64,000 bases of DNA, taken from the NCBI RefSeq assembly GCF_000482705.1, contig NZ_AXWO01000013.1:1-64000 (forward strand), read 5' to 3'. Below, piece by piece: positions 17,949-26,757 of the stretch (positions are counted from its first letter, which is position 1; the number at the start of each line of letters is the position of its first letter). Both the position numbers and the translations under genes were made by a program. The notes under the pieces were generated by a model, which worked only from the letters and a program-made list of their open reading frames with translations, made no database searches and was not told the DNA's origin. This DNA comes from Glycomyces arizonensis DSM 44726. Its GTDB lineage: Bacteria > Actinomycetota > Actinomycetes > Mycobacteriales > Micromonosporaceae.

Positions 17949-18038
17949 CGCGCGGCTGCGGTCGTGCCGATCGGCCGATAAGTGATGCTGACAGTGCGCC
18001 ACGAAGCGCTCGACCCACTTGAGGCCACCGAACGATAG

Positions 18039-18064
18039 CGGCCTTCCAGCGCTGTGGAAGGCCG
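18039..18064. terminator. Terminator hairpin between convergent genes
   Basis: A perfect 10-bp stem (CGGCCTTCCA and its complement) with a 6-nt loop lies between the stops at 17948 and 18079. Confidence 0.7.
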
Positions 18065-18078
18065 GGACCCGACTGCCG

Positions 18079-18915
18079 TCAGCGCTCGCCGCTCCCCGGG
18101 TCGATGCCCTGGCGTTCGCCGGTGTCCAGGGCGTCGATTCGGGCCATCTCCTCGTCGGTGAGGGCGAAGTCGAACACGGCGAGGTTCTCGGCGATCCGCT
18201 CGGCGTGCGAGGACTTCGGGATCACCACGCAGCCGTGCTGCAGGTGCCAGCGGATGACCACCTGCGCGGCCGTCTTCTCGTGCGCCGTGACCGCCTCGAC
18301 CACCGCCGGCTCGTGGAGGAGCGAGCCGGTGCGCTGGCCCAGCGGCCCCCACGACTCGGTCGTGATGCCCCGCTCGGCGTGCCAGGCCCGCAGCTCCGCC
18401 TGGTTGAAGTAGGGGTGCAGCTCGACCTGGTTGACCGACGGCCACACCCCGAGCTCGGCGTGGACCTGCTCGAGGTGCTCGGGCAGGAAGTTCGAGACGC
18501 CCGCCGAGCGGATCAGGCCCTCCTCCTTCGCCTCCAGCAGCGCCTGGAACGTCTCCACGTACAGGCCCTGCTTCGGGGACGGCCAGTGGAGCATGAACAG
18601 GTCGAGGTGGTCGGTGCCGAGGCGCTCCAGCGAGGACTCCAGCGCCGCCCGGGCCTTGTGGTAGCCGTGGTGGTCGTTCCACAGCTTGCTGGTCAGGAAC
18701 ACGTCCCCTCTGGCGAGCCCGGAATTCGCGACGGCGCGCCCGACGCCGGTCTCGTTGCCGTACATCTCGGCGGTGTCCACCAGCCGGTACCCCAGCTCCA
18801 GCGCCGTCTCCACGGTCCGCCGCGCCTCGTCGTCGCCGACCTTGTAGGTCCCGTACCCGATGCGGGGCATGACGACGCCGTCATTGAGCGTGATCGGTGC
18901 GCTGAGATCAGTCAT
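18079..18915 (-). CDS. Aldo/keto reductase
   Basis: A 278-aa NADPH-dependent oxidoreductase of the AKR5-like (2,5-diketo-D-gluconate reductase) group. The catalytic tetrad is visible as Asp and Tyr in VDTAEMYGNE, Lys in LTSKLWN and His in LFMLHWP. NADPH-binding residues are in VIPKSSHAERIAEN. The ATG at 18915 fits homologue N-termini (LNDGVVMPRIGYGTY follows); an upstream in-frame ATG at 18933 is less likely. Specific substrates cannot be predicted. Confidence 0.9.
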   Translation of the reverse strand: MTDLSAPITLNDGVVMPRIGYGTYKVGDDEARRTVETALELGYRLVDTAEMYGNETGVGRAVANSGLARGDVFLTSKLWNDHHGYHKARAALESSLERLGTDHLDLFMLHWPSPKQGLYVETFQALLEAKEEGLIRSAGVSNFLPEHLEQVHAELGVWPSVNQVELHPYFNQAELRAWHAERGITTESWGPLGQRTGSLLHEPAVVEAVTAHEKTAAQVVIRWHLQHGCVVIPKSSHAERIAENLAVFDFALTDEEMARIDALDTGERQGIDPGSGER

Positions 18916-18963
18916 GCCCGCGATGGTATCCACTCGCCCGGGCCTCCCGCACCGGTTACGGCC

Positions 18964-19956
18964 TCACTCGCCCGCGCGCAGGGCCGCCCGGTCGGCGTCG
19001 ACCATGACCCGCGCCAGCTCGTCCCAGTGCACCTTCGCCCTCCAGCCGATCTCGCGCCCGATCTTGGCCGGGTCGCCGATGAGCTCGGGCACCTCGGCGG
19101 GCCGCTCGTACCGGTCGTCGTGCTCGACGTGGTCGCGCCAGTCGAGCCCGGCGTGCGCGAACGCGGCCTCGGCGAAGTCGCGGACCCGTGCCGGGCGGCC
19201 GGTGGCGATCACGTAGTCGACCGGCTCGGCGTGCTGAAGCATCAGCCACATCGCCTCGGCGTACTCGGGCGCGTACCCCCAGTCCCGGACGGCGTCGAGG
19301 TTGCCCAGGTAGACGTGCTTCTCGATCCCGGCGGCGATGCGAGCCACGGCCCGGGTGATCTTGCGGGTCACGAACGTCTCGCCGCGCCTCGGGCTCTCGT
19401 GGTTGAACGCGATCCCGCTGGCGGCGAACATGCCGTAGGACTCGCGGTAGTTGACCGTCGCCCAGTGCGCGTACAGCTTCGCCGCCCCGTACGGGCTGCG
19501 CGGGTGGAAAACGGTGGTCTCGCTCTGCGGCGGCGCGGCCAGCCCGAACATCTCCGAGGTCGACGCCTGGTAGATCCTCGCCTCCACCCGCGAGGCCCGC
19601 ACCGCCTCCAGCAGCCGGACCGCGCCCAGCGCGGTCACGTTCGCCGTGTACTCGGGCAGGTCGAAGCTGACGCGCACGTGGCTCTGCGCCGCGAGGTTGT
19701 AGATCTCGTCCGGGGCGATGTCGCGCACGAGGTTGCCCAGGAGCCCGGCGTCGGTCACGTCGCCCTTGTGGAGGAAGAGTCGCCGCCCCGACTCGTGCGG
19801 GTCCTGGTAGACCGCGTCCAGCCGGGAGGTGTTGGCGATCAGCGACGAGGTGTGCCTGACGATCCCGTGGACCTCGTAGCCCTTGGACAGCAGCAGCTCG
19901 GTCAGGTACGACCCGTCCTGGCCGGTGATGCCGGTGATCAGCGCGGTCCTGGTCAT
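18964..19956 (-). CDS. gmd: GDP-mannose 4,6-dehydratase
   Basis: A 330-aa extended SDR converting GDP-D-mannose to GDP-4-keto-6-deoxy-D-mannose, the first step to GDP-fucose, GDP-rhamnose or related sugars. Diagnostic features are [10 protein letters not shown] at the N-terminus, the STSEMFG block with its catalytic Thr/Ser and Glu, [12 protein letters not shown] (Tyr/Lys) and [16 protein letters not shown]. No partner epimerase/reductase is adjacent, so the end sugar is unknown. The ATG at 19956 has a GGA-type RBS. The longer frame back to 20082 is intergenic. Confidence 0.92.
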   Translation of the reverse strand: MTRTALITGITGQDGSYLTELLLSKGYEVHGIVRHTSSLIANTSRLDAVYQDPHESGRRLFLHKGDVTDAGLLGNLVRDIAPDEIYNLAAQSHVRVSFDLPEYTANVTALGAVRLLEAVRASRVEARIYQASTSEMFGLAAPPQSETTVFHPRSPYGAAKLYAHWATVNYRESYGMFAASGIAFNHESPRRGETFVTRKITRAVARIAAGIEKHVYLGNLDAVRDWGYAPEYAEAMWLMLQHAEPVDYVIATGRPARVRDFAEAAFAHAGLDWRDHVEHDDRYERPAEVPELIGDPAKIGREIGWRAKVHWDELARVMVDADRAALRAGE

Positions 19957-20100
19957 GCGCTCGGTCCTTCCCGGCCGCGGCGCGGCCCCGAACCAGCCTA
20001 ATGGGGCTTCCCGAAGACCGGATGCCGCGGACCGCCCAACGGGAGGCGCGAATGGATACGATGGCACCACAAGTCCTGACAACGGAGTCGGTGGTGTCCA

Positions 20101-21078
20101 ATGCCGGAAGTCTCAGTCGACCTCGCCATCATCGGTGCCGGGCCGACCGGCCTCTACGCGGCCTACTACGCGGGCTTCCGCGGCCTGTCGACAGTGGTCG
20201 CCGACGCGCTGCCCGAGCCCGGCGGCCAGATCACCGCCATGTACCCCGAGAAGCTCATCTTCGACGTCGGCGGCTTCCCCGAGATCAAGGGCCGCGACCT
20301 CGTCGAGAACCTCGTCCGCCAGGCCGCCCCGTTCGAGCCGTCCTACCTGCTCGGCCGCCGCGCCGAGAAGCTCGACTGCTCAGGCGGCAAGCCCGTGCTC
20401 GACTTCGACGACGGCACCCGCGTCTCCTGCGGCGCCGTCCTCATCACCGGCGGCCTCGGCAGCTTCACCTCCCGGCCGCTTCCGGCCGCGGCCGACTTCG
20501 GCGGCGAGGGCGTGGTCTACTTCGTCCCCGAGCTCGCCGCCCACGCGGGCCACGACGTCGTGGTCGTCGGCGGCGGCGACTCGGCCTTCGACTGGGCGCT
20601 GGCCCTGCACCCCATCGCCCGCAGCGTCACCCTCGTCCACCGCCGCGAGAAGTTCCGCGCCCATGCGGGCACCGTCGCGCGCGTCCGCGACCTCGACGTC
20701 CCGATCATCGTCAACGCCCAAGTGGACCGCATCCTCGGCGACGAGCGCGTGATCGGCGTGGAAGCCGCGGTCAAGGGCGAGAGCGAGGCGCGCAAGCTCC
20801 CCGCGGACACGGTCGTCGCCGCGCTCGGCTTCACCGCCGACCTCGGGCCGATGACCGACTGGGGCCTGGACATCGAGAAGCGCTGCATCCTCGTCGACTC
20901 CGCGATGGCGACGAACCTGCCGCGCGTCTTCGCCGCCGGTGACATCGTCCAGTACCCCGGCAAGGTCCGCCTCATCGCCACCGGCTTCGGCGAGGCGGCC
21001 ACCGCCGTGAACAACGCGGCCGTCGCCATCGATCCCGACGCGCACCTCTTCCCCGGCCATTCGAGTGAAGGGACCTAG
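20101..21078 (+). CDS. Ferredoxin-NADP reductase-like flavoprotein (FNR2 type)
   Basis: A 325-aa FAD/NAD(P)-binding protein. The FAD GxGxxG motif is in [25 protein letters not shown] follows the second strand, and the NADPH Rossmann motif is [15 protein letters not shown]. The thioredoxin-reductase CxxC is missing; the segment has SAFDWAL, as in ferredoxin-NADP reductases of the TrxR-like group. The closing [30 protein letters not shown] is typical. It probably moves electrons between NADPH and a ferredoxin encoded elsewhere. Confidence 0.88.
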   Translation: MPEVSVDLAIIGAGPTGLYAAYYAGFRGLSTVVADALPEPGGQITAMYPEKLIFDVGGFPEIKGRDLVENLVRQAAPFEPSYLLGRRAEKLDCSGGKPVLDFDDGTRVSCGAVLITGGLGSFTSRPLPAAADFGGEGVVYFVPELAAHAGHDVVVVGGGDSAFDWALALHPIARSVTLVHRREKFRAHAGTVARVRDLDVPIIVNAQVDRILGDERVIGVEAAVKGESEARKLPADTVVAALGFTADLGPMTDWGLDIEKRCILVDSAMATNLPRVFAAGDIVQYPGKVRLIATGFGEAATAVNNAAVAIDPDAHLFPGHSSEGT

Positions 21079-21184
21079 CGGGGACCTTCTGCGCCGCAAT
21101 GGTTCCCGTGCTCACGTTCTACTGCGGAGGCGAAATATTCGGGTGTGATGCCCTGTCCCGCGCGGGGAGTCTTAGGATGCGGGA

Positions 21185-22150
21185 ATGCTTGCCATGACCG
21201 TCGCCGACGGGAAACTGATCGCCGACACGGTGCCCGACCCCGAGCCCGGCCCCGAAGAAGTGCTCATCGAGGTCGCCGCGGCCGGAGTGAACCGCGCCGA
21301 CCTGCTCCAAGTCGCCGGCCACTACCCGCCCCCGCCCGGCGCGCCCGCCTGGCCCGGCCTCGAAGTCTCGGGAACCATCATCGCCGTCGGCGACGACGAC
21401 AACGCCGCCCTCGTCGGCTCCGAGGTGTGCGCCCTGCTCCCCGGCGGCGGCTACGCCCAGCTCGCCGCCGTCGACGCCGGGCTCGTGCTGCCGAGGCCCG
21501 AGGGCGTCGACCTGGTCGAGGCCGCGGGCCTGCCCGAGGTCGCCGCCACCGTCCACTCCAACCTCGGCTACCTGATCGAGCCGCGGTTCTCCGAGGCCGA
21601 GCCCCGCGTGCTCGTCCACGGCGGCGCGGGCGGCATCGGCACCTTCGCCATCCAGTACGCCTCCAAGCTCGTCGGCGCCCACGTCTGGACCACCGCCCGC
21701 GACGACTTCGCCTCGCAGCTCCAGGACCTCGGCGCCGAGCGCGTCATCGACTACCGCAGCGAGGACTTCTCGGCCGAACTCCAGGCCGCCGGAGGCGCGC
21801 AGGCCATCCTCGACGTCATCGGCGCGGCCTACTTCGAGGCCAACCTCAAGGCCCTCGCCACCGACGGGCACCTCGTCATCATCGGCCTCCAGCAGGGCCG
21901 CACCGCCGAGATCGACCTGGGCGCACTGCTCGCCAAGCGCCACACCGTGGCTGCCACCGCGCTCCGCTCCCGCCCGATCGAGCAGCGCCGCCAGATCCTC
22001 GCCGAGGTCTTCGCGCACGTCTGGCCCCTGCTGGACGACGGCAGGGTCAAGCCGGTGGTCACCACCCGCGTCCCGCTGACCGAGGCGGACGAGGCGCACC
22101 GCGTCATGAGCGCCGGAGGCCACTTGGGGAAGACCGTCCTGACGCCTTGA
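21185..22150 (+). CDS. NAD(P)H:quinone oxidoreductase (zinc-free MDR, PIG3-like)
   Basis: A 321-aa medium-chain reductase without zinc ligands. The N-terminal VNRADLLQVAGHYPPPPG block is characteristic of the PIG3/quinone oxidoreductase group, and VHGGAGGIGTFAIQYA is the NADPH-binding motif. It should reduce quinones or other activated alkenes and carbonyls. Convergent with the MerR gene and separated from it by a terminator. Confidence 0.88.
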   Translation: MLAMTVADGKLIADTVPDPEPGPEEVLIEVAAAGVNRADLLQVAGHYPPPPGAPAWPGLEVSGTIIAVGDDDNAALVGSEVCALLPGGGYAQLAAVDAGLVLPRPEGVDLVEAAGLPEVAATVHSNLGYLIEPRFSEAEPRVLVHGGAGGIGTFAIQYASKLVGAHVWTTARDDFASQLQDLGAERVIDYRSEDFSAELQAAGGAQAILDVIGAAYFEANLKALATDGHLVIIGLQQGRTAEIDLGALLAKRHTVAATALRSRPIEQRRQILAEVFAHVWPLLDDGRVKPVVTTRVPLTEADEAHRVMSAGGHLGKTVLTP

Positions 22151-22153
22151 CGC

Positions 22154-22192
22154 AGCCGCGCCCGCCCGCGCTCGGCACGGGCGGGCGCGGCT
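22154..22192. terminator. Bidirectional terminator hairpin
   Basis: A perfect 15-bp GC stem with a 9-nt loop lies between the quinone oxidoreductase stop (22150) and the convergent cysteine-peptide ORF stop (22203). It would end both transcripts. Confidence 0.75.
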
Positions 22193-22202
22193 CGTGCCAC
22201 CG

Positions 22203-22250
22203 TCAGCCGCAGCATCCGGGGTCGCACGGGCAGCATGTCTCGTCGTTCAT
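22203..22250 (-). CDS. 15-residue cysteine-rich peptide coupled to merR
   Basis: A tiny ORF encodes MNDETCCPCDPGCCG, with five Cys in its last ten residues (CC-P-C-DPG-CC). Its ATG overlaps the MerR stop (ATGA), and a strong GGAGG at 22260-22264 lies 9 bases upstream inside the MerR coding sequence. A terminator follows. These are direct signs of translation. Clustered CC/CxC motifs suggest binding of a soft metal such as Zn, Cd, Cu or Hg, perhaps as a miniature metallothionein or a chelator modulating the regulator. No described family was recognised. Function is inference. Confidence 0.6.
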   Translation of the reverse strand: MNDETCCPCDPGCCG

Positions 22251-22684
22251 CGCGTCGCACCTCCCTCCTCGCATTGCTCGGGCGGGCACCAGTTCGCGGG
22301 CAGCGGCTCGCCGCAGCCCCCGTCCTCGACGGCCCGCAGCATCGACGTGAGCTGGGACCGCAGGCCCTCCAGCCTGGCGATCTCGGCGCCGATCTCGCCG
22401 AGGCGCCGCTCCAGGTGCTGCTCGGCCGGCTCGCACGGGCACACCCCGGTGTCGCGCACGGCCAGCAGGTCGGCGATGTCGCCCAGGCGCAGGCCCGCGC
22501 CCTGGCAGGCGCGGATGAACCGCGCCCGGTCGATCGCCTCGGCGCCGTAGCGCCGGTACCCGGCCGCGCTGCGCCCCGCGGGCGGGAACAGGCCCTCGCG
22601 CTCCCAGTGGCGGATGGTGTCGGCCGTGACGCCGACGGCCTCGGCGATCTTCCCGACGGTGAGTGTCGCTGTCGCGGTGGTCAT
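22247..22684 (-). CDS. MerR-family metal-responsive regulator
   Basis: A 145-aa MerR activator/repressor. The winged helix (LTVGKIAEAVGVTADTIRHWEREGLF) is followed by RYGAEAIDRARFI and a long dimerisation helix from about residue 90 to 118. Cys82 and Cys84 (CPC) precede the helix, and Cys124, Cys133 and Cys138 lie in a C-terminal loop, positions comparable to the metal site of ZntR/CadR-type proteins. It should sense a divalent soft metal. The start ATG is only six bases from the -10 element, so the mRNA is probably leaderless. No efflux pump or reductase adjoins; the only partner is the Cys peptide. Confidence 0.9.
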   Translation of the reverse strand: MTTATATLTVGKIAEAVGVTADTIRHWEREGLFPPAGRSAAGYRRYGAEAIDRARFIRACQGAGLRLGDIADLLAVRDTGVCPCEPAEQHLERRLGEIGAEIARLEGLRSQLTSMLRAVEDGGCGEPLPANWCPPEQCEEGGATR

Positions 22685-22690
22685 GGATCG

Positions 22691-22722
22691 AACGTAGACC
22701 TTGGAGCCGACTCCAAGGTCAA
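22691..22722 (-). promoter_or_regulatory. MerR-type promoter with perfect 10-bp inverted repeat
   Basis: On the minus strand a TTGACC -35 (22717-22722) and TACGTT -10 (22691-22696) are separated by an elongated 20-bp spacer. GACCTTGGAG and its exact complement (22697-22720, 4-bp centre) fill that spacer. This is the textbook operator geometry of MerR regulators and closely resembles the ZntR operator core CTGGAG...CTCCAG. It indicates metal-dependent autoregulation. Confidence 0.85.
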
Positions 22723-22855
22723 GTCCGGAACCGGGAAATCCCCGAACGGCCGGGACCCGCCGGTAATGCGTTGGAGCCCGGTCTCAGGCGGCGATTACCA
22801 TTGACCGCGAACACGAGCGCCGAGCCCCGCTCGGCCTGTCGATTGAGGGAGAACC

Positions 22856-24892
22856 GTGGCATCCGCAGCGCCGAACACCAGTCCAGACCCCGCCGTGAGC
22901 GCGACCGAACCGCTCTGGGTGACGGCTGGCACTACGTGCGCCGACGCGGTGGCCGAGGCCGGCCTCCCCGCCCACGGCCCGGCCGCGATCGTCGTCGTCC
23001 GCGACGCCGAAGGCCGCCTGAGGGACCTCGCGTGGGCCCCCGAGGCCGACACCAAGGTCGAGCCGGTGCCGCTGAACAGCCCCGACGGGCTCAGCGTCAT
23101 GCGCCACTCGGCCGCCCACGTCATGGCGCAGGCCGTCCAGGAGCTGCGCGAGGCGAAGCTCGGCATCGGCCCGCCGGTGACCGACGGCTTCTACTACGAC
23201 TTCGACGTCGAAGAGCCGTTCACCCCCGAGGACCTCAAGCAGATCGAGAAGCGGATGCTTCAGATCATCAAGCAGGGGCAGACCTTCCACCGCCGCAAGT
23301 ACGCCTCGCTGGAGGAGGCCCGCGCCGAGCTCGCGCACGAGCCGTACAAGCTCGAACTCATCGAGACCAAGGGCGAGGGCACCGACGCCGACGAGGTCAT
23401 GGAGGTCGGCGGCGGCGAGCTCACCGCCTACGACAACCTGGACCGGAGCGGCGAGCGCGTCTGGTCGGACCTGTGCCGCGGCCCGCACCTGCCCTCGACC
23501 AGGCTCATCGGGGCGGTCAAGGTCATGCGCTCGGCCGCGGCCTACTGGATGGGCTCGGAGAAGAACCCGCAGCTCCAGCGCCTCTACGGCACCGCCTGGC
23601 CGACCAAGGCCGAGCAGAAGGAGTACCTCCAGCGCCTGGAGGAGGCCGCCAAGCGCGACCACCGCAAGCTGGGCCAGCAGCTCGACCTGTTCTCCTTCCC
23701 CGACGAGCTCGGCTCCGGCCTGCCGGTGTTCCACCCGAACGGCGGCGTCGTCCGCATGGTCATGGAGGACTACTCGCGCAAGAAGCACGTGGAGGCGGGC
23801 TACTCGTTCGTCAACACCCCGCACATCACCAAGAAGCAGCTGTTCGAGACCTCCAAGCACCTCGAGTGGTACGCCGAGGGCATGTTCCCGCCCATGGAGC
23901 TGGAGGGCGCCGAGTACTACCTCAAGCCGATGAACTGCCCGATGCACAACCTGATCTACGCCTCCAGGGGCCGCTCGTACCGCGAGCTGCCGCTGCGGCT
24001 GTTCGAGTTCGGCTCGGTCTACCGGTACGAGAAGTCCGGCGTGGTCCACGGGCTCACCCGCGCCCGCGGCTTCACCCAGGACGACGCCCACATCTACACC
24101 ACCAGGGAGCGGATGGGCGAGGAGCTGACCTCGCTCCTCCAGTTCGTGCTGGACCTGCTGAAGGACTACGGGCTCGACGACTTCTACCTCGAACTGTCCA
24201 CCAAGGACCCGGAGAAGTACGTCGGCGACGACGCCACCTGGGAGGAGTCCACCCAGGTCCTCGCCGAGGTCGCCGCGGCCTCCGGGCTCGACCTGGTGGC
24301 CGACCCGGGCGGCGCGGCCTTCTACGGCCCGAAGATCTCCGTCCAGGTCAAGGACGCCATCGGCCGGACCTGGCAGCTCTCGACCATCCAGCTCGACTTC
24401 TTCGAGCCGGAGCTGTTCAAGCTGGAGTACGCGGCCGCCGACGGCTCCCGCCAGCGACCGGTCATGATCCACCGGGCCCTGTTCGGCTCCATCGAGCGGT
24501 TCTTCGGCGTCCTCACCGAGCACTACGCGGGCGCGTTCCCCGCGTGGCTGGCGCCGGTGCAGGCGGTCGGCATCCCGGTGCGCGACGCGAACGCCGACTA
24601 CCTCGACGGCTTCTTCGCGCAGTTGCGCGCGAAGGGCATCCGCGGCGAAGTCGACCACTCGGACGACCGGATGCAGAAGAAGGTCCGCAACGCCCAGCTG
24701 CAGAAGATCCCGTTCATGGTCATCGCGGGCGACGACGACCAGGCGGCCGGGACGGTCTCCTTCCGCTACCGCGACGGCTCCCAGCGCAACGGCGTCCCGA
24801 TCGACGAGGCGGTGGCGCACGTGGTCGACGTCGTCGAGTCCCGCGTGAACCAGGGCCCAGCGGCGCCGCCCGCCGAGGAGGCGGGGGAGTAG
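22856..24892 (+). CDS. thrS: Threonyl-tRNA synthetase
   Basis: A 678-aa class II synthetase charging tRNA-Thr. A TGS-like N-terminal domain is followed by the editing domain ([11 protein letters not shown], then [11 protein letters not shown]) and the catalytic core with [21 protein letters not shown] and [17 protein letters not shown], which carry the Cys and two His zinc ligands known in this enzyme. The C-terminal anticodon-binding domain contains [16 protein letters not shown]. The GTG at 22856 has a GGGAGA RBS. No T-box leader is visible. It heads the conserved thrS-HIT-pgsA-pimA-pdxS region. Confidence 0.97.
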   Translation: MASAAPNTSPDPAVSATEPLWVTAGTTCADAVAEAGLPAHGPAAIVVVRDAEGRLRDLAWAPEADTKVEPVPLNSPDGLSVMRHSAAHVMAQAVQELREAKLGIGPPVTDGFYYDFDVEEPFTPEDLKQIEKRMLQIIKQGQTFHRRKYASLEEARAELAHEPYKLELIETKGEGTDADEVMEVGGGELTAYDNLDRSGERVWSDLCRGPHLPSTRLIGAVKVMRSAAAYWMGSEKNPQLQRLYGTAWPTKAEQKEYLQRLEEAAKRDHRKLGQQLDLFSFPDELGSGLPVFHPNGGVVRMVMEDYSRKKHVEAGYSFVNTPHITKKQLFETSKHLEWYAEGMFPPMELEGAEYYLKPMNCPMHNLIYASRGRSYRELPLRLFEFGSVYRYEKSGVVHGLTRARGFTQDDAHIYTTRERMGEELTSLLQFVLDLLKDYGLDDFYLELSTKDPEKYVGDDATWEESTQVLAEVAAASGLDLVADPGGAAFYGPKISVQVKDAIGRTWQLSTIQLDFFEPELFKLEYAAADGSRQRPVMIHRALFGSIERFFGVLTEHYAGAFPAWLAPVQAVGIPVRDANADYLDGFFAQLRAKGIRGEVDHSDDRMQKKVRNAQLQKIPFMVIAGDDDQAAGTVSFRYRDGSQRNGVPIDEAVAHVVDVVESRVNQGPAAPPAEEAGE

Positions 24893-24900
24893 CGACCGCT

Positions 24901-24926
24901 ACGCGGCGGGGCTCGCCCCGCCGCGT
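24901..24926. terminator. thrS terminator hairpin
   Basis: A perfect 11-bp stem (ACGCGGCGGGG with complement) and 4-nt loop begins 9 bases after the thrS stop. It also faces the end of the convergent VapC gene. Confidence 0.75.
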
Positions 24927-24954
24927 TCGGCTCTTCCGAATCGATGCGTCGGCC

Positions 24955-25392
24955 TCAGTCGAGGTCCGCTGGGAGAATCTCGAAGGAGCCGAAGGACTCG
25001 GTCAGCGGCGAGATGGCACGGAAATCGCGTTGGTCCAACGTGAAGATGCGGTTCGTCCGATACTTGGCGGCCAGCGCGACCCCGATGCTGTCGGCCAGAT
25101 CGAGGCGAAGGCCGACGTATTTGTTCCGCACTTCGTCGGCTGTGGCGAAGTCCTCGGGAGTGAGCTGCGCAAGCTGATGCACTCCGGTGTTCAGGTCCTC
25201 GATGATCGCCGAACTCACCTTCGCGGCCTGGTCGTAGCCGTAGTCCCGGCGGAGCATGTGGTCGAACTCGGTCATCACCAGCGGCGAGATATGGAGCGTC
25301 TCGGTCTGGAGGATCGTCGAAGCCTGCTCGTGACAGTCCTGAGCGGGATCGAAGGCCGCCAGGAGCGCTGAGGTGTCCGCGACGATGATCAC
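24955..25392 (-). CDS. vapC: PIN-domain toxin (VapC-like)
   Basis: A 145-aa PIN-domain ribonuclease. Acidic active-site residues are visible in IIVADTSALLAAF (first Asp), PLVMTEFDHML (Glu), LRLDLADSIGVALA (Asp pair) and FTLDQRDF. It forms a toxin-antitoxin pair with the upstream ribbon-helix-helix gene, whose stop overlaps this ATG by four bases. The RNA target is unknown. Less GC-biased than thrS, consistent with a mobile module. Confidence 0.88.
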   Translation of the reverse strand: MIIVADTSALLAAFDPAQDCHEQASTILQTETLHISPLVMTEFDHMLRRDYGYDQAAKVSSAIIEDLNTGVHQLAQLTPEDFATADEVRNKYVGLRLDLADSIGVALAAKYRTNRIFTLDQRDFRAISPLTESFGSFEILPADLD

Positions 25393-25637
25393 CGCTTGGA
25401 CACCCGTCGCTTGATGCTCTGGTAGATCGCTTCGTCCATCTCCTCAAGGCTGCGGCGCTTTCCTCCCGTGAGGACCGGATACGGGCGGTTCCGGCGCGGC
25501 CGGTCGGACTGGACTTCGGAGGCGAGGCGCTTCGCCGCGCGCCTCACGAACTCTGCCTTGGAGACCCCGAGGCGTCGAGCGGCCGCTTCGATCTCGGCTT
25601 CGAGCTCCTCCGAGAGGTACAGCGTCGTCTTGTGCAT
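25389..25637 (-). CDS. vapB: Ribbon-helix-helix antitoxin (VapB-like)
   Basis: An 82-aa protein whose N-terminal ribbon-helix-helix (KTTLYLSEELEAEIEAAARRLGVSKAEFVRRAA) should bind DNA, and whose basic C-terminal tail (RRSLEEMDEAIYQSIKRR) should wrap and inhibit the PIN toxin. It is first in the operon, as is usual for autoregulated antitoxins. A palindrome overlaps its start codon. Confidence 0.85.
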   Translation of the reverse strand: MHKTTLYLSEELEAEIEAAARRLGVSKAEFVRRAAKRLASEVQSDRPRRNRPYPVLTGGKRRSLEEMDEAIYQSIKRRVSKR

Positions 25638-25647
25638 ATGGCATATG
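25635..25647 (-). promoter_or_regulatory. Palindromic operator overlapping the antitoxin start
   Basis: Two CATATG hexamers one base apart form a 13-bp palindrome that covers the antitoxin start codon. Such AT-rich palindromes are typical autoregulatory sites for RHH antitoxins and stand out in this GC-rich DNA. Confidence 0.6.
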
Positions 25648-25735
25648 GTACCACCAAAGCTGGCCGTTTTGCCTCATTGATTCGGCGAGGGCGGCGGCGC
25701 GCACCCTTGCCGGTGCGCGCCGCCGTTCTGTGCTC

Positions 25736-26656
25736 TCAGGCCTGTTCGGGGACCGGTTCCTCGTGCTGCGACTCGTCGGCCTCCTCCTCGGCCCGCTCCT
25801 TGCGGTGCTCCCGGACGGACCGGGCGACCGCACCGGCCCACGCCAGCGCGATGACCGCGTAGGCGAGGGCCGCGGCGGGCGCGGACGCGCCGATCCAGTC
25901 GCTGCGCAGCAGCGTGCGCGCGTTGGTGATGACGATCAGGCCGCCGACCAGTGAGCCGAGGACGCGCGGCGGGACGTGGCGGACGAGCCAGGCCGCGACC
26001 GGCGCGGCGATGACCCCGCCCACCAGCAGCGCGGCGACCCACGCGAAATCGACGCCCGCGGTGCCCAGGCCGACCAGGAAGCCGATGCTCGCGGCCAGCG
26101 TCACCAGGAACTCGGCGGCGCCCATCGAGCCGATGACCTTGCGCGGCTCCATGCGCCCGCTGGCCAGCAGCGCCGGGGTGCCCACCGGGCCCCAGCCGCC
26201 GCCTCCGGTGGCGTCGAAGAAGCCCGCCACCAGCCCCAGCGGCCACAGGAAGCGGTGCCGCAGCGGCTTGCCGAGGCTGTCGCGACTGAAGCCGAAGGCC
26301 GTGAAGCGGACCAGGAGGTAGACGCCGAGGCCGAACAGGATCAGGGACATGATCGGCCCCGCGACCTCGGTCGACAGGTTCGACAGGACCGTGGCCCCGG
26401 CGAAGGCGCCGATGGCCCCGGGCAGGCCGATCCTGCCGATGAGCTTCCAGTCGATGTTCCCGAAGCGCCAATGGGAGACGCCCGAGGCGAGGGTGGTGCC
26501 GATCTCGGCGAGGTGGACGGTGGCCGAGGCGGCGGCCGGGCTGGTGCCGATGGCCAGGAGCAGCGTCGACGAGGTGACGCCGTAGGCCATGCCGAGGCTG
26601 CCGTCGACCAGTTGCGCGGCGAGCCCGACCAGGCCGAGCAGAACGAGGGTGCGCAC
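25736..26656 (-). CDS. TauE/SafE-family (TSUP) permease
   Basis: A 306-aa membrane protein with about eight helices and two related halves (GLAAQLVDGSLGMAYGV and LVAGFFDATGGGGWGPVGTPALLASG), as in sulfite/organosulfonate exporters. The C-terminus is a charged cytoplasmic tail (ERAEEEADESQHEEPV). GTG 26656 is chosen for its AGGA 8 bases upstream. Probable substrates are sulfite, thiosulfate or related sulfur anions, by family only. A dyad upstream suggests regulation. Confidence 0.88.
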   Translation of the reverse strand: MRTLVLLGLVGLAAQLVDGSLGMAYGVTSSTLLLAIGTSPAAASATVHLAEIGTTLASGVSHWRFGNIDWKLIGRIGLPGAIGAFAGATVLSNLSTEVAGPIMSLILFGLGVYLLVRFTAFGFSRDSLGKPLRHRFLWPLGLVAGFFDATGGGGWGPVGTPALLASGRMEPRKVIGSMGAAEFLVTLAASIGFLVGLGTAGVDFAWVAALLVGGVIAAPVAAWLVRHVPPRVLGSLVGGLIVITNARTLLRSDWIGASAPAAALAYAVIALAWAGAVARSVREHRKERAEEEADESQHEEPVPEQA

Positions 26657-26677
26657 GGGGAGATCCTTTCCTATTAA

Positions 26678-26696
26678 TCCTACAAAATTAGTAGGA
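26678..26696 (-). promoter_or_regulatory. AT-rich dyad upstream of the TauE/SafE gene
   Basis: TCCTAC and its exact complement GTAGGA are separated by 7 A/T-rich bases, 21 bp upstream of the permease start. It has the form of a homodimeric repressor operator. The regulator is unknown; an Rrf2-like sulfur regulator is one possibility. Confidence 0.55.
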
Positions 26697-26757
26697 ATAT
26701 GATGCGCCGCGATCACCGGCCTGTCAACCGACCCGTCCAGGTGCTGGGACCGGCCCC

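Noticed and set aside
22784-24820. 678-aa frame antisense to thrS
   Set aside because: Low-complexity mirror translation of thrS codons without a credible RBS or domain.
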